Shown here: in pieces, positions 23,263 to 31,189 of the stretch | Numbering within the stretch: position 1 is the stretch's first letter | Layout of the letters: every line of letters begins with the position of its first letter | NCBI GenBank assembly: GCA_003167015.1 | Contig: PMUF01000380.1 | Span: 2,177-41,580 of the forward strand | DNA length: 39,404 nt | Reading direction: 5' to 3' | From: Chitinophagaceae bacterium | GTDB lineage: Bacteria; Bacteroidota; Bacteroidia; Chitinophagales; Chitinophagaceae | Translations under genes and position numbers: made by a program | The notes under the pieces: model-generated | What the model saw: only the letters and a program-made list of their open reading frames with translations | The model's database searches: none | Told to the model about the DNA's origin: nothing

Positions 23263-24558
23263 TCAACTCGTCAGCACCTGGCGGCGGCTGATCTTCGTAT
23301 CGTCGAGCTCAATGCCGAAGCCGGGTTTGGTCGGCAGCTGAAGGATGCCGTTGGTAGTCTGCAAGGGATCCTTTTGGAATTGCAATTTATACGGCATGTG
23401 ATTAATGAGGTATTCTACCATCGGGCAGACGTCGGGCGACTGGCTGGCCACGACGTGCAGGGCCGCGTGGATGTTGTGGCCGTGGGGGTATACCTTGGCG
23501 CCATAGGCCGATGCGAGGCTGCATATTTTGACCAGCTCGCTGACACCGCCGCACCACTCAGGGTCTGCCTGTACGATCTCTATTGCCCCTGCCTGGAGAA
23601 ATTCGAGGACTTCCCAACGGCTGTAGAAATGCTCGCCGGTAGCGAGGGGTATGGTGGTGTTGCGGCGGAGTTGAACGAAACTCTCCAGCCTATTGACAGG
23701 GAAGGCTTCTTCGATCCAATAGGGATTATATTTTTCAGCGGCTTTGCACCATTGTGTGGCGAAGGGAATGTCCCAGCTCTGATAGGCATCGAACATGATC
23801 TGCGCGTCCTCGCCCAGCGCATCCCGCACTTCTTCCACGATCTCTACATTCTTCCTGACACCGGCATAGCCGTCGCCGGGCCCGTAGGCCATGAACCATT
23901 TCTGGTTCACAAATCCCTGCTTGTACAGCTCTTTTGCGCGTGGAGCTATCCTGCCTTTTTCCACCGAAAAACTTAAACAACTGCCATAGGCGCCGACTTC
24001 CTTACGGGTGGCGCCCCCAAGCAACTCGTATACGGGGGTCTTCAGATATTTCCCGCGGATATCCCAGAGGGCGTTGTCCACGGCGGACATCGCCATCATA
24101 TAATGCCCGGCGCGGGAATGCCGGTTGTTACGGTATAGCTGATCCCACAGCGCAGAGACATTCATCGCATCTTTGCCCAGCAGGAAAGTCCGCAGCTGCC
24201 GCAGGATCGGCGTGACCGTCTCGGGCTCCAGCATCCCGTAAAGTCCTTCGATGCCGCTTTTGGTCCTGATCCGGATGTAGGCCTGGGTAATATCGGTAGT
24301 GATGGGTTTGGCGTCCGGGCTGTCGTGATAGACGGGCGGACGGAGATCGTCGTAGATATGGATCGGCTGTGCCTGGTATTGTTTGTTGAGGCCCGGCTGG
24401 GTAGTATAGGGGCCCGTGACCTGAATGATCTCCACTTCACCGATGATGGTGTCGGTTGTAAAGGGTGTTTCGGTGAGCAACTGTCTGGCGGGGAAAGGCA
24501 GGAAGGCGAAGGCGGAGGCCCGGGCGGCAGAGGAGAGGAATTGGCGTCTGTTACTCAT
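23263..24558 (-). CDS. Tat-exported enolase-superfamily (mandelate racemase / sugar-acid dehydratase-like) enzyme
   Basis: 431 residues. The N-terminus (SNRRQFLSSAARASAFAFL) is a twin-arginine signal. An MR_MLE N-domain (about 40-165) precedes the (beta/alpha)7-beta barrel with three acidic metal ligands: D257 (MFDAYQSWD), E283 (YWIEEAFP) and E309 (ATGEHFYSRW). A Lys in QKWF at about 220 and His359/His361 in YPHGHNIH are candidate general acid/base residues, a layout seen in acid-sugar dehydratases such as L-rhamnonate or D-galactonate dehydratase. It should abstract the proton alpha to a carboxylate on a sugar acid. The exact substrate is not predictable. Its Tat signal is unusual because most family members are cytoplasmic. 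Confidence 0.87.
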   Translation of the reverse strand: MSNRRQFLSSAARASAFAFLPFPARQLLTETPFTTDTIIGEVEIIQVTGPYTTQPGLNKQYQAQPIHIYDDLRPPVYHDSPDAKPITTDITQAYIRIRTKSGIEGLYGMLEPETVTPILRQLRTFLLGKDAMNVSALWDQLYRNNRHSRAGHYMMAMSAVDNALWDIRGKYLKTPVYELLGGATRKEVGAYGSCLSFSVEKGRIAPRAKELYKQGFVNQKWFMAYGPGDGYAGVRKNVEIVEEVRDALGEDAQIMFDAYQSWDIPFATQWCKAAEKYNPYWIEEAFPVNRLESFVQLRRNTTIPLATGEHFYSRWEVLEFLQAGAIEIVQADPEWCGGVSELVKICSLASAYGAKVYPHGHNIHAALHVVASQSPDVCPMVEYLINHMPYKLQFQKDPLQTTNGILQLPTKPGFGIELDDTKISRRQVLTS

Positions 24559-24640
24559 ATGGCGTTTCGGCGTTATACTACAATATAAACAATTTTAGCC
24601 TACTCAGTTATTATGTAGCGAGGTTGTTTGGCAAAAAACG

Positions 24641-24675
24641 AAAAGGCCGCTGCCGGTTGCCCGGAACGGCCTTTT
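24641..24675. terminator. bidirectional-looking intrinsic terminator
   Basis: AAAAGGCCG (24641-24649) pairs perfectly with CGGCCTTTT (24667-24675), flanked by A-rich and T-rich ends; the loop contains a further CCGG/CCGG pair. It lies downstream of the unknown lipoprotein gene on the minus strand and before the enolase-superfamily gene start. Confidence 0.8.
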
Positions 24676-24701
24676 GTCTATCTGAAGGCGAGAGGACGCG
24701 C

Positions 24702-24744
24702 GAGGGCGCGGCCGATACCAGAAGCGGGAGCCCCGTGCGAGGGT
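24702..24744 (+). repeat. GC-rich intergenic repeat, copy at 24.7 kb
   Basis: About 43 bases reading GAGGGCGCGGCCGATA, then CAGAAGCGGGAGCCCC, then GTGCGAGGGT. The same order of blocks recurs at 28065-28107 with few changes. It lies in the 3' flank of the unknown lipoprotein gene. Confidence 0.65.
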
Positions 24745-24755
24745 TGCGCGCGATA

Positions 24756-24827
24756 GATTAATAAGGTGCGATCTACGAATGCGATCCCGATTCGAGTGAC
24801 GGTCGGATTAATAAGGTGCGATCCACG
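24756..24827 (+). repeat. 22-bp direct repeat duplicating the lipoprotein gene 3' end
   Basis: GATTAATAAGGTGCGATC followed by YACG occurs at 24756-24777 and 24806-24827, 50 bases apart, with one difference. The second copy contains the stop codon and the last codons (WIAPY) of the minus-strand lipoprotein gene; the first is its downstream duplicate. Confidence 0.75.
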
Positions 24828-25809
24828 TATATGTTTTGCCGTTGATGACCCAGACGACCTTATAGTAGTAAGTGCCGGTACCGGGGCAGCTGGTGGGATC
24901 ACCATTGGAATCGAGGCCATAGGTCACGGTAGTGGTCACCGCGGGGCGGATGGTCTCCGTTTGTCCGCTGGTCAGCCTGTAATCACAGGATTGTGCGATG
25001 ACCTTCGGCTGGGTGATCAGGGTCTCAAAGGAGTTGCCGTAGCGGTTGGTTCCCCAAACGGACACATCGGTATTCGTGCCGTCCGAGTGTGTGCCGGTGG
25101 TGGTGATGACGACGCCATCATTGTAGGTGAATACGCGTTGTTTGGATACGCTCCAGACACGGGTGGCGCTGTCGGCAAATTCGATGGAAACGCTGTCGGC
25201 GGTGATGGTGTGGGTGATGGAATCACGGGTGGCGAGGTCAACCAGCAGGCCGCCGGTCACATTGGTATAGATATAAGTCCCGTTAAACGTGATGGTCTTG
25301 CCATCTCTTACGCGGGTGATCTTCAGGTTCTGGAAGTCGACAGTGACGACAGCCCCGGTATCGCGCCACCGGACGCCGACGGGAATGGAGATCACAACTA
25401 CACCGGTGCGGATGCGGTTACCCCAGCAATTATTGCCATTATAGGTAATGATCACTTGTCGCAGGCCATTGGCAGTGTCCATCGTGACGGTGCCGTCACA
25501 GATCGTGTAATCGATGTCGAGGCTGCCGCCGCTGGGGCCGCCGGTGGTCTGGATACCACTGGAATAACTGGTGGACGTGTTGCCGCTGACGGCTGACTGG
25601 GTATTCAGCGCATTATTGACGTCGTCGGCGGAGGCGTCGATTTCGTTGGATACCTGGGTCTCGTCATCGGTCTGCGTCTCTATCTGGGTGGGGGTGGTAC
25701 CTGAGGTAGTGGAACTGCCGGCGCTATTGCTCTTGTTACAGGCAGCAAACAGTCCGGCGGCTGCGACTGTTACTGCCATGGCGAAGCGCCATGTTGTCTT
25801 TGTTTTCAT
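24808..25809 (-). CDS. lipoprotein of unknown function
   Basis: 333 residues. A lipoprotein signal with lipobox LFAAC (Cys24) is followed by a Ser/Thr/Gln-rich linker (about 27-95) and then a beta-rich domain (about 96-333) with alternating hydrophobic patterns such as QVIITYNGNNCW, GVVVISIPVGVRW, ITFNGTYIYTN and YYYKVVWVINGKTYTW. Three or four Cys in the mature part (TICDG, NNCWG, QSCDY, TSCPG) could form disulfides. I do not recognise the family. The layout suggests a surface or periplasmic beta-sandwich anchored by lipid. It is transcribed away from kup across a 267-base gap. A duplicated 3' end, a GC-rich repeat and a terminator follow. Confidence 0.85.
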   Translation of the reverse strand: MKTKTTWRFAMAVTVAAAGLFAACNKSNSAGSSTTSGTTPTQIETQTDDETQVSNEIDASADDVNNALNTQSAVSGNTSTSYSSGIQTTGGPSGGSLDIDYTICDGTVTMDTANGLRQVIITYNGNNCWGNRIRTGVVVISIPVGVRWRDTGAVVTVDFQNLKITRVRDGKTITFNGTYIYTNVTGGLLVDLATRDSITHTITADSVSIEFADSATRVWSVSKQRVFTYNDGVVITTTGTHSDGTNTDVSVWGTNRYGNSFETLITQPKVIAQSCDYRLTSGQTETIRPAVTTTVTYGLDSNGDPTSCPGTGTYYYKVVWVINGKTYTWIAPY

Positions 25810-25865
25810 AATAGTAATTTTTAACGATTAATTGATTCCATCCTGTGATGGCCGATGGAATGGGG

Positions 25866-25938
25866 AAGTTTAACCGGTGGACATATTATTTTTTCCTTTT
25901 ATAGAACTTTGCCGTTTTGGGGCCGGCCGGTTAAACTT
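25866..25938. repeat. separated 12-bp perfect inverted repeat upstream of kup
   Basis: AAGTTTAACCGG (25866-25877) and CCGGTTAAACTT (25927-25938) are perfect reverse complements 49 bases apart, in the gap between the unknown lipoprotein gene and kup. It could be a pair of half-sites for a looping regulator or the base of a long RNA stem. A near-consensus -7 element (AATATTTG at about 26003) follows it. Confidence 0.55.
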
Positions 25939-26076
25939 TTCCGGTTCGGGGGAGTCTGAAGCCGTTTTTGTCCGCGGTCGGCAGCCGGCATTTCCGGTAC
26001 ATAATATTTGCCGTTATTATTCGATAACTTGTCGGGGAATTCGTCCTACTGGATTAAAAATTGCTACCACACCATC

Positions 26077-28065
26077 ATGGAATCGAAGCATCTGAATAGA
26101 ACATTATCGACTGCGGGTCTATTGATTGCACTGGGGATTATTTACGGGGACATCGGCACTTCCCCGCTGTACACTTTTCAAACCATTCTGACGGAGGGGG
26201 GAGCGGCCAACCGATCGCTGGTATTGGGCGCGATTTCCTGTGTTTTTTGGACCCTGACCCTGCAGACCACCTTTAAATATGTGCTGATCACGTTGCAGGC
26301 TGATAACCATGGGGAAGGGGGCATATTCTCTTTATATGCGCTGGTGCGGCATTATAATAAGGCATTGTATATCGTAGCCATTATAGGCGCCGGCACGCTG
26401 CTGGCCGACGGGATCATCACGCCGCCGATCTCCATCACCTCGGCCATCGAGGGGCTGAATACGGTGCCGGGTCTGTCAAAGGATATCGTGCCGGGCAATA
26501 CCCTGGTGGTGGAGATCGTCATGGTCGTGCTGATGCTGTTGTTCCTGTTCCAGCGGTTCGGTACGAAGGTGGTGGGGGGTGCTTTCGGCCCCATCATGTT
26601 CCTATGGTTTTTAATGATCGGCGGGCTCGGGCTGTGGCAGGTCGTTCAGTATCCTTCCGTGTTGAAGGCGTTGAGTCCCTGGTATGGCATCGAGCTGCTG
26701 ACGCTGCACCCGCGGGGTTTCTGGCTGCTGGGGGCCATTTTTTTGTGTACGACCGGGGCGGAGGCTTTGTATTCGGACCTCGGTCATGTAGGCCGGAAGA
26801 ATATCCGGATCAGCTGGATTTTCGTCAAGACGACGCTGGTATTGAACTACCTGGGCCAGGGGGCCTGGGTGCTGTTGCAGCATACCGATAATATCAACGG
26901 GGTCAACCCCTTCTTCGCCATTGTCCCTCAAGGGCTGCAGCTGGCGAGTGTGGCGATCGCCACGTCGGCCAGCATCATTGCCAGCCAGGCGCTGATCAGC
27001 GGCAGCTTTACCCTGATCAACGAGGCGATCAGCCTGGGCTTCTGGCCCAGGATCAACGTGAAATACCTGTCCAATATCAGGGGGCAGATCTATATCCCCA
27101 GTATCAATTGGATCCTTTTCGTCGGGTGTGCGTTGGTGCTGCTGTATTTCCGGACATCGGAGGCGATGACGGCTGCGTATGGGTTCTCGATCACGATCGC
27201 CATGCTGATGACGACCTTTCTGATGTTCTTTTTTCTCCGCCGGATCAAACATATGCCGTTCTGGATCGTTGGGGCGATCCTGACGGTGTTCGTGTGCGTG
27301 GAATTTAGCTTTTTTGTGGCCAATGCGGTGAAGCTGCTGAAGCGGTTATTTTTCCTGGTGTTCGAGATCGGGCTGATCTCGACGATGTATATCTGGTATA
27401 CGGCGAGGAACATCACCCAACGATTTTTGAAGTTTGTGCCGCTGGCGAATTATATCCCGATGCTGGAAACGCTGAGCAAGGATGCTACCGTCCCCAAGTA
27501 TTCGACGCACCTGATCTATTTTACCCGGTCGCCGAATTCGAAGATGATAGAAGAGCGGATCATGAATTCCATTTTCGACAATATAGAAAAGAAGGCGCAG
27601 CTGTACTGGTTCATTCATATCGAGCGGACGGACGACCCGTTCACGATCGAATATGGGGTGGAGGAGATCAGGGACGATAAGATCATCCGGGTGGATTTCC
27701 GGCTGGGGTTCAGGGTACAGCCGAAGATCGGGTTGATGTTGCGGAGGGTAGTGCAGGAGATGATCGCGAGCAAGGAGCTGGACATTGTGAGCCGGTACCC
27801 GATCTTCTCGCATATCCGACCGTCGGACTTCAAGTTCGTGATCATGAAACGCTTCCTTTCCTATGACAATGAATTTTCGGTGCGGGACGGGTTTTTACTG
27901 AATGCTTTCTTTACGATTGGCAACCTGGCGCAGTCGGAGAAGAACGCTTATGGACTGGACAGTAACCAGACGGTGGTCGAGTATGAGCCGTTGGTGGTGA
28001 ACCCGATCTCGAATATCAAGATGAAGCGGGCTTTTTACAAGCGGGATACGGAGGAGGGGGCGTGA
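26077..28065 (+). CDS. kup: Kup-type low-affinity potassium uptake protein
   Basis: 662 residues from ATG 26077; an in-frame extension to 26008 has no membrane or Kup character. The family signature GDIGTSPLYTF is at 24-34, followed by about twelve membrane helices up to residue 450 or so, including the conserved GGIFSLYALVR and TTGAEALYSDLGHVG segments. A C-terminal cytoplasmic domain (about 455-662) has the typical HLIYFTRSP and VVEYEPLVV motifs. It imports K+ coupled to protons and supports osmotic balance and turgor. It is a single-gene unit, divergent from the lipoprotein gene; a GC-rich intergenic repeat starts right at its stop codon. Confidence 0.96.
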   Translation: MESKHLNRTLSTAGLLIALGIIYGDIGTSPLYTFQTILTEGGAANRSLVLGAISCVFWTLTLQTTFKYVLITLQADNHGEGGIFSLYALVRHYNKALYIVAIIGAGTLLADGIITPPISITSAIEGLNTVPGLSKDIVPGNTLVVEIVMVVLMLLFLFQRFGTKVVGGAFGPIMFLWFLMIGGLGLWQVVQYPSVLKALSPWYGIELLTLHPRGFWLLGAIFLCTTGAEALYSDLGHVGRKNIRISWIFVKTTLVLNYLGQGAWVLLQHTDNINGVNPFFAIVPQGLQLASVAIATSASIIASQALISGSFTLINEAISLGFWPRINVKYLSNIRGQIYIPSINWILFVGCALVLLYFRTSEAMTAAYGFSITIAMLMTTFLMFFFLRRIKHMPFWIVGAILTVFVCVEFSFFVANAVKLLKRLFFLVFEIGLISTMYIWYTARNITQRFLKFVPLANYIPMLETLSKDATVPKYSTHLIYFTRSPNSKMIEERIMNSIFDNIEKKAQLYWFIHIERTDDPFTIEYGVEEIRDDKIIRVDFRLGFRVQPKIGLMLRRVVQEMIASKELDIVSRYPIFSHIRPSDFKFVIMKRFLSYDNEFSVRDGFLLNAFFTIGNLAQSEKNAYGLDSNQTVVEYEPLVVNPISNIKMKRAFYKRDTEEGA

Positions 28066-28107
28066 GGGGGCGCGGCCGATAGTAGAAGCGAAGCCCTGTG
28101 CGAGGGT
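28065..28107 (+). repeat. GC-rich intergenic repeat, copy at 28.1 kb
   Basis: GAGGGGGCGCGGCCGATA, then GTAGAAGCGAAGCCC, then TGTGCGAGGGT: the same block order as 24702-24744. It begins at the last base of the kup stop codon. Confidence 0.65.
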
Positions 28108-28143
28108 GGCTGGCGTGCGGGTGAGGGGGCGGGATTAAAGGGA

Positions 28144-28227
28144 CTATTCCTGGAACAAATTTCTATTGGTCATCAATATAAAAGCGAAAATAAGCGCCAA
28201 TAAGATCAGCAAACCGATCAGTCCGAT
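28144..28227 (-). pseudogene. severed C-terminal part of the small membrane protein (after an in-frame TGA)
   Basis: The frame of the upstream ORF continues past its TGA (28230-28228) for 27 more codons to TAG at 28144-28146. The translation is a clean membrane helix, IGLIGLLILLALIFAFIL, followed by MTNRNLFQE. This is not expected by chance after a true stop, so the two pieces were probably one protein of about 146 residues, with a TGA replacing a sense codon or read through. Confidence 0.7.
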
Positions 28228-28584
28228 TCAGACCGCTCTCCAAACTGAATATATTTGCCCGCCTTGCGCGATATGCTCTTTAATGGCATTTCCCTGGAAT
28301 CGTTGTACCAAATATTGTGCTATGCCGGTGTAAAGCAATGGGATGATATAATTCGGCAATTTTTGAACACCAGGAATAAAAAATACCACCCCAAAAATTA
28401 CTACTGTCGCAATAATAGCAACAAACCAGGCATTTTTTACCTTGTTGGGTTGCCCGATATGCTTAAAGTTTTCAGCGGCCAGGTATCCCGCCACCAGGGG
28501 GCGGCCCAAAATTGTACCTACATAAATCGCCCTGTCTTTATAAAGTTTGTAATCGGGGAGAGGCGATATTAGATTTTCTTCCAT
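28228..28584 (-). CDS. small membrane protein of unknown function, truncated by in-frame TGA
   Basis: 118 residues before the TGA. The N-terminus is polar (MEENLISPLPDYKLYKDRAIYVGT), followed by GRPLVAGYLAAENF, then two membrane helices (about 52-72, AWFVAIIATVVIFGVVFFI; about 78-94, NYIIPLLYTGIAQYLV) and a conserved-looking end (QRFQGNAIKEHIAQGGQIYSVWRAV). I do not recognise a named family. A third helix is encoded in frame just beyond the stop (entry at 28144-28227), so the ORF as it stands is probably a broken version of a three-helix protein. It lies 77 bases after the stop of an FtsX permease gene on the same strand. Confidence 0.75.
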   Translation of the reverse strand: MEENLISPLPDYKLYKDRAIYVGTILGRPLVAGYLAAENFKHIGQPNKVKNAWFVAIIATVVIFGVVFFIPGVQKLPNYIIPLLYTGIAQYLVQRFQGNAIKEHIAQGGQIYSVWRAV

Positions 28585-28661
28585 ATGGTTTTAATCATAA
28601 ATGTAATCAAATTTTTTCGGCCGGGGGGGGGGTGGGCTTGAGGCCCGGGGCGGTCCAGCGC

Positions 28662-31049
28662 CTATTCCGCCCGCAAACTCTTGATAGGGTTGGCGATAGC
28701 TGCATTGATTGCCTTAACGCTGATGGTCAGCAGCGTGATCAGCAACACCAAAAGACCGGCCGCGAGGAAGTCCCAGATACGGACGGTCACCCTGTAGGCG
28801 AAATCCTGCAACCACCGGTGCATCAGCCACCCCGTAACCGGCGAAGCCACGATAAAGGAAATGACCACCAGCTGCAGGAAATCCCTGGACAAGAGATTGA
28901 CGATACCGGCCATGGAAGCGCCCAGTACTTTCCGGACGGCGATCTCTTTGGTCCGTTGAAGGATGCTGTACGAGGCCAGCCCAAACAAGCCCATGCAGGA
29001 GATAAAGATGGCCAGAACGGTGAAATATAAAAAGAGCTTTCCGAATCTTTCTTCGCTACGATACTGCCGGTCAAAATGCTCGTCCAGGAAATAATACAGC
29101 AACGGCCTGTAGGGAACGATGCTCTTCCATTTGTTTTCAATGGCCGAGAGCGTAGCAGGCAAATGATCGGTCGATACTTTGACGGAGACAAGATAGCAGT
29201 AATCCGGCTCAATCCGCATGGACAGCGGTTTTATCTCCTCCTGGAGGGACCGGATATGGAAGTCCTTCATTACGCCGATGATCCTGCCCGTTCTCCCGAC
29301 CTGGCTGAAACGCCTGCCCACGGCCTGTTGGGGTGTAGGATAACCGAACATTTTCGCCGCGGCCTCATTGATCACCATGGCCTGGGTGGTATCGGTCTGA
29401 AAATCCCTGGAGAAAGCCCGGCCGGCCACCATTTTTATCTTATACTGGTCGATATAATCCCAGTCCACAAAATAGGAGTCCATGTTGGCGACCTGCAGGT
29501 CACCCTTGTAGTTTTCTATCTGGCAATTGAGGATCAGCGTCTGTGTGCCCGGGACATCGGAGGCGAGGGAAGCTGAAACCACGCCCGGGACTTCCTTCAG
29601 CGACTGCCGGAAGGCCTTTAGATGCGGATCTCCCTCGGTGTTGATGATCATCAGCTGCTGTTTGTCAAAACCCAGGTCCTGGTCGCGCATATACTTCAAT
29701 TGATTGTATACTACGATCGTGGCGATGATGAACGCGATGGACAGCGTGAATTGCACAAAAACCAGCCCTTTCCGGAGAACGTTGCCGCGGCTACCCGTTG
29801 TAAAGCGTCCTTTTAATACGATGGATGGCTTAAAGGAGGAAAGGACGAGGGCGGGATAAATACCTGCCAGCAAGCCAATGCCCAGGGATGCCGCAAAGAG
29901 CAGGACAACATAGGCGGGGTGTTCGAAAACGCCATGGCTGATGGTTTTTCCGGACAGCTGATTGAATTCCGGGATGAGGAGGCCGGCAAAAAGCAGGGAT
30001 AAGCAAGCCGCGATCAGGCAGAGTATAATGGATTCCCCGGCAAACTGGCCGGCGAGCTGGGCCTGAAGCGCACCAATGACTTTCCTGATCCCCACTTCCT
30101 TTGCACGTTCTGCCGACCGGGCAGTGGACAGGTTGACAAAGTTGATACAGGCGATCAGCAAGATGATGGCAGCGACAAAAGAGAACAGGTAAACGTTTTT
30201 GTAGTTGCCGTTTTTGCTGCCGTCACGCGTAGAATACAGGTATACGGCTTTCAGGGGTTCCAACGACAGCGTCGAAGCCATCTGTTGGCTTCTCATGGCC
30301 TGGCCTTCCCTGTTCTCTATAAAGGCAGGGAATTTGTCCTCGAGCGTCCGGATATTTGTGTTCGGCTTTAGGAGGAGGTAGCATATGGGGTGGTAGTCGC
30401 TCCATTGCCAATCGTCTTCCAGGCCCTGGTTCAGATGTAGGGTCTCTGTGCTCATGGAGACAATGACGTCGCCGCTGACCCGGGAATTCTCCGGCAGGTC
30501 TTTCATGACCCCTGTGACCTTGACCGGCCAGCCCTTTTGAGCGAGTAGGATGGTCTGACCTATGGGATCGGTATTTCCGAAATATTTTTTTGCGGTAGTG
30601 GCAGAAAATACGGCGCTAAAAGGTTCTTTCAGGCAAGTGTTCGGATCCCCCTGCAACAGCGGGAAATCGAAGACTTTGAAAAAGTCCGGGTCTGCGAGCA
30701 GGGAATTTTCTTCCTGGTATTTGATATCACCTTTCCTGAAGAGAAAGCTTACCGTGGCCACGCGAACCGCGGATTCTATTTCAGGAAACACCGGTTTCAT
30801 ATTGGGGAGCACAGGCCAGGCGGGGCCATTCGCCTTAATGGTCTCTGTGGGGGTTTTGACGTTACAAACCAGGCGGTAGATGCGGCCGGCTTTGGAGTGA
30901 AAGCTGTCATAGCTGAATTCAAAGCGTACGTAGAGAAAGATAAGGAAACAGGCGGTCATGCCGACCGATAATCCCAGGATATTGATCAGGGAAAATGCGC
31001 GGCGTTTCCAAAGATTGCGCAATGCAGTCGTCAGGTAGTTCTTTAACAT
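28662..31049 (-). CDS. ABC transporter permease, MacB-PCD/FtsX type
   Basis: 795 residues with the same architecture as the permease at 12758: N-terminal helix (about 20-42, FSLINILGLSVGMTACFLIF), a periplasmic MacB-PCD domain (about 50-245), FtsX domain 1 (about 280-400, SAERAKEVGIRKVIGA), a transition helix near 425-450, a second periplasmic domain, and FtsX domain 2 (about 670-790, RTKEIAVRKVLGAS) ending NPIKSLRAE. It is a paralogue of the two other permeases in the window. No ATPase is adjacent. It is divergent from the M16 peptidase gene across a 140-base gap that contains the 12-bp palindrome CCCTGATCAGGG (31117-31128). Confidence 0.93.
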   Translation of the reverse strand: MLKNYLTTALRNLWKRRAFSLINILGLSVGMTACFLIFLYVRFEFSYDSFHSKAGRIYRLVCNVKTPTETIKANGPAWPVLPNMKPVFPEIESAVRVATVSFLFRKGDIKYQEENSLLADPDFFKVFDFPLLQGDPNTCLKEPFSAVFSATTAKKYFGNTDPIGQTILLAQKGWPVKVTGVMKDLPENSRVSGDVIVSMSTETLHLNQGLEDDWQWSDYHPICYLLLKPNTNIRTLEDKFPAFIENREGQAMRSQQMASTLSLEPLKAVYLYSTRDGSKNGNYKNVYLFSFVAAIILLIACINFVNLSTARSAERAKEVGIRKVIGALQAQLAGQFAGESIILCLIAACLSLLFAGLLIPEFNQLSGKTISHGVFEHPAYVVLLFAASLGIGLLAGIYPALVLSSFKPSIVLKGRFTTGSRGNVLRKGLVFVQFTLSIAFIIATIVVYNQLKYMRDQDLGFDKQQLMIINTEGDPHLKAFRQSLKEVPGVVSASLASDVPGTQTLILNCQIENYKGDLQVANMDSYFVDWDYIDQYKIKMVAGRAFSRDFQTDTTQAMVINEAAAKMFGYPTPQQAVGRRFSQVGRTGRIIGVMKDFHIRSLQEEIKPLSMRIEPDYCYLVSVKVSTDHLPATLSAIENKWKSIVPYRPLLYYFLDEHFDRQYRSEERFGKLFLYFTVLAIFISCMGLFGLASYSILQRTKEIAVRKVLGASMAGIVNLLSRDFLQLVVISFIVASPVTGWLMHRWLQDFAYRVTVRIWDFLAAGLLVLLITLLTISVKAINAAIANPIKSLRAE

Positions 31050-31164
31050 AAGCTGGATGGTATGTATTGAATGTAGAAAGAAGGAACGGCCCGGTCAAGC
31101 GGAAAATGACGAGTGGCCCTGATCAGGGATGGGGTGCGCATTAGCGGTTATCCAAAAGATTTAT

Positions 31165-31172
31165 TATCTTAC
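31165..31172 (+). promoter_or_regulatory. candidate -7 element for the M16 peptidase gene
   Basis: TATCTTAC, two mismatches from TAnnTTTG and identical to the element before the LytS gene at 9305. It ends 17 bases before the ATG, implying a short leader. Confidence 0.35.
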
Positions 31173-31189
31173 CAGCCATAATTATTGCC

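Noticed and set aside
23224..23976. 250-codon plus-strand open frame
   Set aside because: Antisense to the enolase-superfamily gene, whose catalytic residues are intact; the frame shows no motif.
24766..25596. 276-codon plus-strand open frame
   Set aside because: It lies antisense to the unknown lipoprotein gene, has a Gly/Asp/Ala-rich composition typical of a GC-rich shadow frame, and has no signal or domain.
25810..26076. A potassium or cyclic-di-AMP riboswitch before kup
   Set aside because: Apart from the 12-bp inverted repeat I could not find the conserved cores of known riboswitches; calling one would be guesswork.
26611..27252. 213-codon minus-strand open frame
   Set aside because: Antisense to kup, polar and Arg/Gln/Pro-rich without family features.
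31148..31189. Possible upstream extension of the M16 gene
   Set aside because: The ATG at 31190 opens directly on a good signal peptide, so no extension is needed.
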